A DNA stretch of 16,419 nt, from positions 1 to 16,419 of the forward strand of contig CAYXAA010000057.1 of the NCBI GenBank assembly GCA_964462985.1. The letters are read 5' to 3'. Below, in pieces: positions 7,431 through 14,821 of this stretch. Source of the stretch: CAYXAA01 sp964462985. Its GTDB lineage: Bacteria; Pseudomonadota; Alphaproteobacteria; Rhizobiales; Stappiaceae. Position 1 is the stretch's first letter; every line of letters starts with the position of its first letter. A program made the translations under genes and the position numbers. The notes below the pieces were generated by a model. It saw only the letters and a list, made by a program, of their open reading frames with translations. It searched no databases and was not told the origin of the DNA.

Positions 7431-8227
7431 CCGACGCAGATAGACCGAAGGATTCTGCATCATCCATGTCTTCTTCACCCGTTCTCATCGTGACTGGCGG
7501 CAGCCGGGGTATCGGCGCAGCGGTCTGCCGGCTGGCCGCTGCCGCCGGCTACGCGGTCGTGGTCAACTATGTCAATGACGTCTCCGCAGCCGATCAGGTC
7601 GTCGCGGCGATCGAGGCGGAAGGAGGGCGCGCGACCGCAGTGCGGGGCGATGTAAGCCGCGAGGCGGACGTCCTCGGGCTGTTTGCGCAATCGGACCGGC
7701 TGGGAGCACTGGCGGGCCTCGTCAATAACGCTGGTGTGGTTGACCGGCCGGCGCGGGTCGACGAGATCGGATTCGACCGGATGCGGCGCATGTTTGACGT
7801 CAACGTCCTCGGCAGCTTTCTCTGCGCGCGCGAGGCGGTGAAACGGCTGTCGACGCGCCACGGCGGGCAGGGCGGCACGATCGTCAATCTGAGTTCGGCC
7901 TCCGCCAAGATCGGCGCACCCGGTCAATATGTCGACTACGCCGCTGCCAAGGGGGCGATCGACAGTTTCACCGTTGGGCTCGCCCGAGAGGTCGCGACGG
8001 AGGGCGTTCGAGTCAACGCGGTGCGTCCCGGCATCATCGATACCGAAATTCACGCTTCGGGTGGACTTCCCGATCGTGTCGCCGCCATCCGCGATCAACT
8101 GCCGATGAAGCGCGAGGGCACTGCGGAGGAGGTTGCTCACGCCGTCCTCTGGCTGCTGTCCGATCAAGCGTCCTACGTCACGGGCGCGATTCTCGACGTC
8201 TCCGGCGGCCGATCTGTCGTGCCTTAA
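7427..8227 (+). CDS. SDR family NAD(P)-dependent oxidoreductase
   Basis: Classical short-chain dehydrogenase/reductase of about 250 residues with a Rossmann fold. Numbered from the first ATG (266 residues), it shows TGGSRGIG (23-30, dinucleotide binding; Arg27 is compatible with NADP(H)), NNAG (100-103), catalytic Ser158, Tyr171 and Lys175 in the S-x12-Y-x3-K arrangement (YAAAK), PGIIDTEIH after the active site, and a C-terminal YVTGAILDVSGG. Its substrate cannot be named. Two starts are possible: ATG 7427, which overlaps the caspase-like stop as ATGA and suggests translational coupling, or ATG 7466, which would put the first residues right before the VLIVTGG strand as in most SDRs. Neither has an ideally spaced Shine-Dalgarno (GAGGAG at 7404-7409; GAAGGA at 7447-7452). 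I give the longer form. SDR genes near sucAB-lpdA recur in alphaproteobacteria, as far as I recall. Confidence 0.9.
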   Translation: MTDADRPKDSASSMSSSPVLIVTGGSRGIGAAVCRLAAAAGYAVVVNYVNDVSAADQVVAAIEAEGGRATAVRGDVSREADVLGLFAQSDRLGALAGLVNNAGVVDRPARVDEIGFDRMRRMFDVNVLGSFLCAREAVKRLSTRHGGQGGTIVNLSSASAKIGAPGQYVDYAAAKGAIDSFTVGLAREVATEGVRVNAVRPGIIDTEIHASGGLPDRVAAIRDQLPMKREGTAEEVAHAVLWLLSDQASYVTGAILDVSGGRSVVP

Positions 8228-8255
8228 AGCCAATAACGGCCAGTCCCTCGAACCG

Positions 8256-8303
8256 CACGGCGGCCCGCCGTGAGCCCCCTAAACCTTCTGGGCGACACCG
8301 CCC
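8256..8303 (+). promoter_or_regulatory. Two hairpins in the SDR-lpdA junction
   Basis: CACGGCG (8256-8262) pairs with CGCCGTG (8266-8272) around GCC, and GGGCG (8290-8294) pairs with CGCCC (8299-8303) around ACAC. They occupy the middle of the 100-bp gap before lpdA. No U-tract follows either stem. They could be mRNA-stability or processing elements, or chance dyads in GC-rich DNA; the 7-bp stem is the stronger one. Confidence 0.45.
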
Positions 8304-8327
8304 GGTATAGAAACGGAAGAGGCGCCT

Positions 8328-9731
8328 ATGTCCCAGTTTGATCTCGTCGTCATCGGCACCGGCCCCGGCGGCTACGTCTGCGCTATCAAGGCGGCGCAGC
8401 TCGGCCTCAAGGTTGCGGTCGTCGAGAAGCGCAAGACCCACGGCGGCACCTGCCTCAACATCGGCTGCATCCCCTCCAAGGCGCTGCTGCACACCTCAGA
8501 GCTGTTCGAGGAGGCCGGCCACGCTTTCGAAGGGATGGGCATCAAGACCGGCAAGCCAAAGCTCGATTTGAAGGCGATGCTGGCCTACAAGGACAAGGTG
8601 GTCGACTCCAACGTCAGCGGCATCGATTTCTTGTTTAAGAAGAACAAGGTGACGCCCTATATCGGCATCGGCAGGATCCTTGCCGCCGGCCGGGTCGAAG
8701 TGACGGCCGAGGACGGCAAGACCGAGGTACTGGAAACGAAGTCGATCGTGATCGCCACCGGCTCCGACGTGATGCCGCTGCCGGGCATCGAGATCGACGA
8801 AAAGCAGATCATATCCTCGACCGGAGCCCTTGCCCTCGAAAAGGTACCCGAGAAGATGATCGTGGTCGGCGGCGGCGTCATCGGCCTTGAGCTTGGTTCG
8901 GTCTGGCGCCGGCTCGGCGCCGAGGTTACCGTGGTCGAGTTCCTCGACAAGATCTTCGGCCCGATGGACGCCGACATCTCCAGACAATGCCAGCGCTTGC
9001 TCACCAAGCAGGGCATGGCCTTCAAGTTGTCGAGCAAGGTCACTAAGGTGGAAAAGAGCGGCAAGACGCTCTCCGTCACCGTCGAGCCGGCAGCCGGCGG
9101 CGATGCCGAGACGCTCCAGGCCGACATTGTTCTCGTCTCGATCGGCCGACGGCCCTACACCGCCGGGTTGGGGCTCGAGGAAGTCGGTGTCGCGCTCGAC
9201 CAGCGCGGCCGGGTCGAGACGGACGGCCATTTCGGGACCAGCGTTCCGGGGATCTATGCCATCGGTGATGTAATCAAAGGCCCAATGCTCGCGCACAAGG
9301 CTGAGGACGAAGGGGTCGCGATTGCCGAAATACTCGCCGGTCAGGCTGGCCATGTGAATTATGACGTGATCCCCAGCGTGGTCTACACCGCACCGGAAGT
9401 CGCCTCCGTGGGCAAGACCGAGGAAGAGCTGAAGTCGGCCGGGGTCAAGTATAAGGCCGGCAAGTTCTCTTTCATGGCGAACGGTCGCGCCAAGGCCACC
9501 GGCCATACTGACGGCTTTGTCAAGGTGCTGGCAGACGCCGAATCCGACCGGGTGCTGGGCGTCCACATCATCGGTCACGGGGCCGGAGAGATGATCCACG
9601 AAGCAGCGGTGCTGATGGAGTTCGGCGGCTCCTCGGAAGATCTTGCCCGCACCTGCCACGCCCACCCGACCATGAGCGAAGCTATTAAGGAGGCGGCGCT
9701 CGCCACCTTCTTCAAGCCGATCCACTCGTAG
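8328..9731 (+). CDS. lpdA: Dihydrolipoyl dehydrogenase (E3)
   Basis: FAD-dependent E3 that reoxidises the dihydrolipoyl arms of SucB and passes electrons to NAD+. The 467-residue length is standard. The N-terminal FAD motif VVIGTGPGGY (7-16) is followed by GGTCLNIGCIPSKALLH with the redox-active Cys42 and Cys47. The NAD-binding motif VVGGGVIGLELGSVW, the second FAD motif GIYAIGDVIKGPMLAHKAEDEG, and the C-terminal catalytic HPTMSE (His446, Glu451) are all present. The Shine-Dalgarno GGAAGAGG (8315-8322) precedes the ATG. It is separated from sucB by the exporter, caspase-like and SDR genes, all on the same strand, so it is most likely the E3 partner of this OGDH complex. It could also serve other lipoyl complexes. 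The gene ends with TAG and converges on the small minus-strand gene. Confidence 0.98.
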   Translation: MSQFDLVVIGTGPGGYVCAIKAAQLGLKVAVVEKRKTHGGTCLNIGCIPSKALLHTSELFEEAGHAFEGMGIKTGKPKLDLKAMLAYKDKVVDSNVSGIDFLFKKNKVTPYIGIGRILAAGRVEVTAEDGKTEVLETKSIVIATGSDVMPLPGIEIDEKQIISSTGALALEKVPEKMIVVGGGVIGLELGSVWRRLGAEVTVVEFLDKIFGPMDADISRQCQRLLTKQGMAFKLSSKVTKVEKSGKTLSVTVEPAAGGDAETLQADIVLVSIGRRPYTAGLGLEEVGVALDQRGRVETDGHFGTSVPGIYAIGDVIKGPMLAHKAEDEGVAIAEILAGQAGHVNYDVIPSVVYTAPEVASVGKTEEELKSAGVKYKAGKFSFMANGRAKATGHTDGFVKVLADAESDRVLGVHIIGHGAGEMIHEAAVLMEFGGSSEDLARTCHAHPTMSEAIKEAALATFFKPIHS

Positions 9732-9876
9732 GGCGGAAGCAATCTCGCGGTTCCACAGGCCTGGTTATCCGCTGTTGCGGCCGTTTGCCTTGCCGGTGGA
9801 AGCGGACGGCATTCAGCGCCCTGAAGCGGTCGAGGCTCCGGCAGATTAAGGAGGGCAGGATCAGCCGGATCGATCG
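9732..9876. other. Convergent intergenic region after lpdA
   Basis: This 145-bp space lies between the lpdA stop and the stop of the small minus-strand gene. Termination of both transcripts is expected here, but I see only weak structure: a 4-bp stem CCGC/GCGG (9769-9772 with 9777-9780) and the palindrome CAGGCCTG (9756-9763). Neither has a usable U-tract, so Rho-dependent or distant termination is more likely. Confidence 0.3.
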
Positions 9877-10296
9877 TCAATCGCGCTGCTGCATCAGCGC
9901 GCTGTGGAACTGGCTAGGCGCGTGGGTGTGTGGATCGGTGGTGACCAACACTTCCATACGGTCGCCCATCGGGATCATTTCGATTCGGCGAGAGCCGAAA
10001 AAGCCGGTGAAATCCGCGTTGAGCCGCCCATTGTCAGAGCGAAATGCTTCGGTCCACCCCCATTTGCAGTCGCGGGGCGAGCATTTCGTGAAGGCTCGGG
10101 CCTTGACGACAATCCGGCCGCGCTCGCAGTGGCTTGCGATCTCGATGCGGTGGATCTGCTTGGTCGTGGCGTTCGGATTGAGCCAGAGTCCGGTCTCAGG
10201 GATCCGGCATGCCGCATCATCGGCAACTGCGTCGAAACCGACCGCCAGGACAGCGACCGTAAGCAGGAGAAAGCTCCAAGGGAGCCAAATGCGCAT
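9877..10296 (-). CDS. Small secreted four-cysteine protein, function unknown
   Basis: A 139-residue protein I cannot assign to a named family. Residues 1-25 look like a Sec signal peptide (MRIWLPW start, hydrophobic LLLTVAVLAVGF core, likely cut near AVA-DD). The mature part has four cysteines (30, 57, 72, 77), enough for two disulfides in the periplasm, and reads CRIPETGLWLNPNA, RIEIASHC, then CSPRDCKWGW. The pattern of a GxWxNP opening followed by a CxPxDCxWG motif resembles, from memory, a recurrent small exported domain of unknown role. GCGAGG lies six bases before the ATG on the minus strand. It is convergent with lpdA and about 254 bp downstream of xerC, so it may have its own promoter. 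The opposite-strand frame is less protein-like; I favour the minus strand. Confidence 0.75.
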   Translation of the reverse strand: MRIWLPWSFLLLTVAVLAVGFDAVADDAACRIPETGLWLNPNATTKQIHRIEIASHCERGRIVVKARAFTKCSPRDCKWGWTEAFRSDNGRLNADFTGFFGSRRIEMIPMGDRMEVLVTTDPHTHAPSQFHSALMQQRD

Positions 10297-10550
10297 ATCA
10301 GACCTCGCTGCAGAAAATGTGACAGCAAGGTTTTAATTTTCCGTGCACGGGGTATGAAAAAGCCTACTGAAGTCTCCAGCGGATAATGACTTGAGCGCCC
10401 GCCAGGAAATTTTGCGCCTGAGGACCTTCCTCTGCCGAATGTCAGCAGATTTGCTTCCGGCCGAAACGGGATGCGTTCGCTTTTGCTGTAAGCGCATCGG
10501 AATTGCCGAAGATCGCTGGGGTGATGCTCAAGGCTGGACGCGCATGCGGT
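10297..10550. other. Upstream region of the small secreted gene / downstream of xerC
   Basis: This 254-bp gap has no supported gene. Near 10320-10370 it is relatively AT-rich (TTTTAATTTTCC, TATGAAAAAG), which would suit a minus-strand promoter for the small secreted gene, although no clear -35/-10 pair stands out. An imperfect hairpin, GATGC/GCATC (10470-10474 with 10494-10498) enclosing GCTT/AAGC, lies about 50 bases past the xerC stop. It could act in xerC transcript termination, but it has no proper U-tract. Confidence 0.35.
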
Positions 10551-11510
10551 TCACCGGCTCCGAGGGTGTGCTCGGTCGTAGGCTTCGATCAGCCGTGTGG
10601 TGTCGACCTCAGTGTATATCTGCGTGGTCGACAGGCTGGCGTGACCGAGCAGCTCCTGGATGGTCCTCAGATCCCCTCCGCCGGCCAAAAGATGGGTGGC
10701 AAATGAATGCCTTAGCGCATGCGGCGTTGCGCTGTCGGGAAGACCGAGCGCCCCGCGCAACCGGCGCATCGCCATCTGGACGATCCGCGGGTTGAGCGGT
10801 CCGCCGCGCGCGCCGAGAAACAACGGTCCGTCCGGCTCGGGAACGTATGGGCAAGCCGCCAGATAAGCCTCCACAGCCTCCGTGACGACCGGCAGCACGG
10901 GAACGATCCGTTCTCGCCCGCCCTTGCCGCGGATCCTGAGCGTGCGCGTCCCGCGCCTCGGCGCCGTACGCCCGGTTAGCCCCAGGGCTTCCGACAGGCG
11001 CAAGCCGCAGCCGTAGAGCAACGTCAGGACTGCCGCGTTCCTCGCCGAGATCCAGGGCTCGGCGTCAATGTCCATATGCGGATCGATGAGCCGTTTCGCG
11101 TCGGAGACAGGGACCGGCTTGGGCAACGAGCGCGGTTGCCGCGGCGGACGGACGGCGGACGCGGCAGCGCCGTTAACTTCGCCGCGGGTCTCCAAGAAGG
11201 AGAGAAACGATCGGATGCCTGCGAGCCCGCGGGCGAGCGTCCGGCTCTCGACACCGCTGCGGCGGCGGCGTGCCAGAAAGCCCCGGAAGTCGGCCGGTTT
11301 CAACGCAGCGAGGTCGGCAAGCCGTGGCGGTCCGCCAAGATGCTCGGTGAGGAACAAAAGGAACTGGCGGACGTCGCGTTCATAGGCGACAAGCGTCTTG
11401 TCGGCGAGCCGCCGCTCCGAGCCCAGGTGGTCCAGCCAAAGCGTCACCCGGTCCCAAACCTCGGGAGCAGCCGGAATCAGAGATGCATCGATGGCGCCTG
11501 CACGGATCAT
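10551..11510 (-). CDS. xerC: Tyrosine recombinase XerC
   Basis: Site-specific tyrosine recombinase that with XerD resolves chromosome dimers at dif. The 319 residues comprise an N-terminal SAM-like core-binding domain (about 17-110, with LADKTLVAYERDVRQFL) and a C-terminal catalytic domain. All catalytic residues are visible: Arg171 (GCGLRLSEALGL), Lys196 (RGKGGRERIVP), His264 and Arg267 (ATPHALRHSFATHLL), His290 (ELLGHASLSTTQ) and nucleophile Tyr299 (IYTEV). The end is TGA. The ATG start has no clear Shine-Dalgarno, but no better start exists near the N-terminal domain. It follows talC on the same strand after 87 bp and may be cotranscribed with it. Housekeeping XerC is far more likely than a phage or integron integrase, because no attachment site or mobile gene is nearby and the surroundings are core genes. 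Telling XerC from XerD rests on overall resemblance. Confidence 0.92.
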   Translation of the reverse strand: MIRAGAIDASLIPAAPEVWDRVTLWLDHLGSERRLADKTLVAYERDVRQFLLFLTEHLGGPPRLADLAALKPADFRGFLARRRRSGVESRTLARGLAGIRSFLSFLETRGEVNGAAASAVRPPRQPRSLPKPVPVSDAKRLIDPHMDIDAEPWISARNAAVLTLLYGCGLRLSEALGLTGRTAPRRGTRTLRIRGKGGRERIVPVLPVVTEAVEAYLAACPYVPEPDGPLFLGARGGPLNPRIVQMAMRRLRGALGLPDSATPHALRHSFATHLLAGGGDLRTIQELLGHASLSTTQIYTEVDTTRLIEAYDRAHPRSR

Positions 11511-11597
11511 GCGCGCAGCTTATAGCATCTGTTTGTTGGCCGATATCATTTCGGCAGCGATCTGTCTGACCGGCGCAGAGAGGACAGTCTGTTGGTT

Positions 11598-12251
11598 CTA
11601 AAGAATGCGCTGCCCGGTCTTGGCCCAATCGGCGAGGAACTGGTCAAGCCCCTTGTCGGTCAATGGGTGTTTGACCAGCGACTTCAGCACCGCGGGCGGC
11701 ACCGTGGCGACGTCGGCACCGATCAGGGCGCACTCCTTGACATGGTTGGCGCTCCGGATCGACGCGGCGAGGATTTCGGTCTGAAAGCCATAATTGTCGT
11801 AGATCTGCCGAATCTCGCGGATCAGCTCCAGTCCCTCGAGGTTGATGTCGTCCAGGCGTCCAATGAACGGGGAAATGAAGCTCGCGCCAGCCTTGGCTGC
11901 CAGCAAGGCTTGGTTCGCCGAAAAGCACAGAGTGACGTTGACCATGAAATTCATCGAGGTCAGCGCCCGGCAGGCCTTGAGGCCGTCGAGCGTCAGCGGC
12001 AGCTTGACGGCGACGTTCGGGGCGATGCCGGCAAGCGCCTCGCCCTCCGCGATCATCCCCGCGGCGTCGGTTGCAGTGACCTCGGCGGATACTGGACCCT
12101 CGATGATATCGCAGATCTCCGCGATCACTTCCCTCATCGGCTTGCCGGCCTTCAGGATCAGCGACGGATTGGTGGTAACACCGTCGAGCAGGCCAGTGTC
12201 GGCGAGTTCCTTGATTTCAGTGGTGTCTGCGGTATCGACAAAGAATTTCAT
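11598..12251 (-). CDS. talC: Transaldolase, small TalC/FSA family
   Basis: Small (217-residue) class I aldolase-type enzyme of the TalC/fructose-6-phosphate aldolase family, acting in the non-oxidative pentose phosphate pathway. MKFFVDTADTTEIKEL, GVTTNPSLILK, NVAVKLPLT with the Schiff-base Lys83, TLCFSANQALLAAKAGASFISPFIGRLDD in outline, and LAASIRSANHV are characteristic. Active-site positions that differ between true fructose-6-phosphate aldolase (Gln, Tyr) and TalC transaldolase (Glu, Phe) are here Glu57 (SAEVTAT) and Phe129 (SPFIGR), so transaldolase activity is more likely. The frame stays open upstream to 12452, but MKFFVD is the conserved family N-terminus, so I place the start at 12251. 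AGGGAG lies 14 bases upstream of it, a loosely spaced Shine-Dalgarno. It is divergent from priA and precedes xerC. Confidence 0.94.
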   Translation of the reverse strand: MKFFVDTADTTEIKELADTGLLDGVTTNPSLILKAGKPMREVIAEICDIIEGPVSAEVTATDAAGMIAEGEALAGIAPNVAVKLPLTLDGLKACRALTSMNFMVNVTLCFSANQALLAAKAGASFISPFIGRLDDINLEGLELIREIRQIYDNYGFQTEILAASIRSANHVKECALIGADVATVPPAVLKSLVKHPLTDKGLDQFLADWAKTGQRIL

Positions 12252-12609
12252 TTCGGGTTCGCTGCTCCCTGGCTGGCTCCGAGGTGCGCGGAGCCGCGTG
12301 CGAGTTGCTCTTTCTTGAGCCGTCGGCAGGCTCGGTTGGGCGTCGCGACGACCTTGGATCGCTGCCTGTTTACCGTAGGATGGCGGCCGGCGACAGCCCG
12401 ATTCGCGCGTCCGACCCTCGGTCGCGCATTGTGTGCTGCGACGAAAGGTCACCGTTTGTCGGGCAGGATCGTGTCAGAACGGTGATTGGCGCCTTTGAGG
12501 CCGCCGGGAGCCCGCGCTGGGCGCGGCCGCTGGACGGCCGATCGCAAATGTAACGCCGCGGCTGCCGGGGCCTCGTCAAGCTCCGGCGCGCGAGACGTCG
12601 GAGCGACCC
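12252..12609. promoter_or_regulatory. Divergent talC / priA promoter region
   Basis: This 358-bp gap has no supported gene and must carry the start signals for talC (-) and priA (+). Visible structure includes GGCTCCG/CGGAGCC (12275-12281 with 12289-12295), in the talC leader; GAGCC/GGCTC (12317-12321 with 12329-12333); the palindrome CGTCGCGACG (12341-12350); an imperfect dyad at 12405-12427; CCGCGC/GCGCGG (12512-12517 with 12521-12526); and CGGCCG twice (12524-12529 and 12535-12540). I do not see convincing -35/-10 boxes. Dyads are common in DNA this GC-rich, so most may be chance. Confidence 0.45.
12405..12427. promoter_or_regulatory. Imperfect dyad, candidate operator
   Basis: GCGCG-T-CCGA (12405-12414) and TCGG-T-CGCGC (12418-12427) are inverted copies around CCC, with one T/T mismatch, so 9 of 10 arm positions pair. 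It lies near the middle of the divergent talC-priA gap, where a shared regulator could bind. Operator function is a guess from position and symmetry. Confidence 0.3.
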
Positions 12610-12612
12610 TTG
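12600..12612 (+). promoter_or_regulatory. Ribosome binding site setting a TTG start for priA
   Basis: GGAG (12600-12603), six spacer bases, then TTG (12610-12612). In this frame no ATG or GTG occurs between the upstream in-frame stop TGA (12496-12498) and this TTG, and starting later would remove part of the N-terminal DNA-binding domain. TTG is therefore the best start. Confidence 0.65.
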
Positions 12613-14820
12613 GGAGTCCTGGAGCCGGACCTATTTCCGAACCCGGACGCGCCGCCGCGAATTGCGAGCGTTGTTGTGCCCGTTCCCGTCGCCGACGCCT
12701 ACAGTTACAGCGTTCCCGAGGACATGACGGTTCAGGTGGGTTCGATCGTTCGCGTACCTCTGGGTCCGCGAGAGGTGATCGGGGTGGTGCGTGCGGTTAC
12801 GTCCGAGCCGGGCGTTGATCCGGGCAAGTTGAAGCCACTACTCAAGGTCTACGATCAGGCGCTGCCGCTGAGCGCAGAGATGCTCCGCTTCATCGACTGG
12901 GTCGCGCACTGGACGCTGTCCGCGCCCGGCATTGTGATGCGGATGGTCCTGCGCAGCGAGGTGGCCCTCGAAGGGCCGATGCCTATGCCCGGCGTGCGCC
13001 GGGTTGAAGGCGTCGAGCCGGAGCGCATGACCAGAGCGCGGGCCCGCATCCTCGCGCTGACGGAGGATGGACTTGCGTGGTCGAAGGGGGGCTTGGCGAG
13101 AGCCGCCGGTGTCAGCCCGTCCGTCGTGGATGGGCTGATCGCCCAGGGCGCGCTGGAGGCGGTGGCCATGATGCCGAGCCCGCCGCCGGCGCCCGAGCCG
13201 AATCGTCCGGGGCCGACACTTACGAAAGCGCAAGCTCAAGCGGCGGGCACTCTGACGGACGCGATCGGTGAGGGCTTTTCCGTTTTCCTGCTCGACGGTG
13301 TCACCGGGTCGGGCAAGACCGAGGTCTATCTCGAGGCAGTCGCCGAGGTGCTACGCCATGGAGGACAGGCTCTCCTGCTCCTGCCGGAGATCGCGCTTAC
13401 GGGAGATTTTCTTGACCGGTTCGAGAGCCGGTTCGGCGCGCGGGCGGCCGAGTGGCACTCACTGGTCCCGGCCAAGCGGCGCGCGGCGGTTTGGCGGGGC
13501 GTTGCATCGGGTGACGTCAAGGTCGTCGTCGGTGCACGGTCGGCGCTGTTCCTGCCGTTTCGGAACCTGGGCCTCATCGTCGTCGACGAGGAACATGACG
13601 GCGCCTACAAGCAGGATGATGGCGTCCCCTACAATGCCCGCGATATGGCGGTGGTGCGGGCGCATATTTCGAAGTTTCCGGTGGTGCTCGCCTCGGCGAC
13701 ACCTTCGGTCGAGAGCCGTGTCAATGCCGACATTGGCCGCTATCGACGGCTTGAACTGCCCGAGCGCGCCTCGGGCGCGGCTCTGCCCACGATCGAACCG
13801 ATCGACATGCGCACCGAGGGCCCCGACCGCGGCCGCTGGCTGGCTCCGCGATTGGCGAAGGCCGTTGCCGAGACCGTCGCCGACGGCGGTCAGGCGCTGC
13901 TCTTCCTCAACCGCCGCGGCTATGCGCCGCTGACGCTGTGCCGGACCTGCGGTTACCGGTTCCAATGCCCGGACTGCTCGGCTTGGCTGGTTGAGCATCG
14001 GCTGCGCGGCCGGATGATGTGCCATCACTGCGGCCACAGCGAACCGCTTCCTGAAGCCTGTCCGAGCTGTGGCAGCGTGGACAGCCTTGCCGCTTGCGGT
14101 CCGGGCGTGGAGCGGGTCGCGGAGGAGGTGGGTGACCGGTTTCCTGAGGCACGTGTCCTGGTGCTGTCCTCGGATCTCGCCGGCGGCGCGGAACGGATAA
14201 GGCGCGAGATGCAGCTGATTGCAGAGGGCAGGGTCGATGTAGTGGTGGGCACCCAGCTCGTCGCAAAAGGACACAATTTTCCCTTGATGCGGCTGGTCGG
14301 CGTCGTTGACGCCGACCTAGGCCTCGCCCACGGCGATCCCCGTGCGGCAGAGCGCACGTTCCAGCTCCTGGCCCAGGTGACAGGACGAGCCGGCCGCGTG
14401 ACCGGCGGCGGACGCGGCTTGCTCCAGACCTACGCGCCGGAGCATCCGGTGATCCGGGCGTTGCTTTCCGGGGACAGCGACGCCTTCTACCAGACCGAGA
14501 TCGAGAGTCGCCGATCCGCCGGCCTGCCGCCGTTTGGGCGGCTCGCAGCGCTCATAGTATCGGGACCGGACAAGAACGAGACCGCTGCCTTTGCCCGCGC
14601 CTTCGCACGTGCGGCTCCCTCCCACCCTGACGTGATGCTGCTGGGACCTGCGGAAGCTCCCCTTGCTCTGGTACGCGGCCGGCATCGGTTTCGGCTGCTT
14701 GTGCATACCTCCAGAACCACTGATCTTCAGGCTTACCTCCGGCATTGGCGAAGAACCGGGCCTCGTGTGCGCGGCGCTGTGCGCCTCCAGGTCGACATCG
14801 ACCCGCAGAGCTTCCTCTAG
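12610..14820 (+). CDS. priA: Primosomal protein N', replication-restart helicase PriA
   Basis: Superfamily 2 3'-5' DNA helicase that recognises stalled forks and D-loops and reloads the replicative helicase. It has 736 residues, the usual size. The N-terminal 3'-DNA-binding domain includes VVVPVPVADAYSYSVPED (21-38) and VRVPLGPREVIGVV. Then come a winged-helix region, Walker A GVTGSGKT (230-237), PEIALT, the DEEH box (326-329) followed by KQDDGVPYNARD, and ASATPS. The zinc module has eight cysteines (444, 447, 453, 456, 471, 474, 484, 487). Helicase motifs GTQLVAKGHNF and LLAQVTGRAGR follow, and the C-terminal domain is complete. The TTG start is explained separately. It is divergent from talC and sits 172 bp upstream of atpH. 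No disruption is seen. Confidence 0.97.
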   Translation: MGVLEPDLFPNPDAPPRIASVVVPVPVADAYSYSVPEDMTVQVGSIVRVPLGPREVIGVVRAVTSEPGVDPGKLKPLLKVYDQALPLSAEMLRFIDWVAHWTLSAPGIVMRMVLRSEVALEGPMPMPGVRRVEGVEPERMTRARARILALTEDGLAWSKGGLARAAGVSPSVVDGLIAQGALEAVAMMPSPPPAPEPNRPGPTLTKAQAQAAGTLTDAIGEGFSVFLLDGVTGSGKTEVYLEAVAEVLRHGGQALLLLPEIALTGDFLDRFESRFGARAAEWHSLVPAKRRAAVWRGVASGDVKVVVGARSALFLPFRNLGLIVVDEEHDGAYKQDDGVPYNARDMAVVRAHISKFPVVLASATPSVESRVNADIGRYRRLELPERASGAALPTIEPIDMRTEGPDRGRWLAPRLAKAVAETVADGGQALLFLNRRGYAPLTLCRTCGYRFQCPDCSAWLVEHRLRGRMMCHHCGHSEPLPEACPSCGSVDSLAACGPGVERVAEEVGDRFPEARVLVLSSDLAGGAERIRREMQLIAEGRVDVVVGTQLVAKGHNFPLMRLVGVVDADLGLAHGDPRAAERTFQLLAQVTGRAGRVTGGGRGLLQTYAPEHPVIRALLSGDSDAFYQTEIESRRSAGLPPFGRLAALIVSGPDKNETAAFARAFARAAPSHPDVMLLGPAEAPLALVRGRHRFRLLVHTSRTTDLQAYLRHWRRTGPRVRGAVRLQVDIDPQSFL

Positions 14821-14821
14821 G

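Noticed and set aside
8496..9725. A 409-codon minus-strand open frame opposite lpdA
   Set aside because: The plus strand encodes a complete dihydrolipoyl dehydrogenase with all motifs; the antisense product has no recognisable domain.
9895..9904. Perfect palindrome CAGCGCGCTG
   Set aside because: It lies within the coding end of the small secreted gene and is short and GC-rich; chance is the likelier explanation.
9785..10336. A plus-strand 183-codon open frame overlapping the small secreted gene
   Set aside because: Its product is Arg/Ser-rich without a signal peptide or motif, whereas the minus-strand frame has a signal peptide, paired cysteines and a ribosome site.
10391..10795. A plus-strand open frame across the end of xerC
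   Set aside because: It is antisense to the XerC catalytic region with its His/Arg/Tyr residues and shows no domain.
10551..11510. XerC as the integrase of a mobile element
   Set aside because: There are no attachment-site repeats, tRNA, phage or cargo genes nearby, and the neighbours are core genes; housekeeping XerC is the simpler reading.
12252..12452. A 67-residue N-terminal extension of the transaldolase
   Set aside because: The extension is Arg/Pro-rich and unlike the family, while MKFFVDTADT at 12251 is the conserved N-terminus and gives the usual 217 residues.
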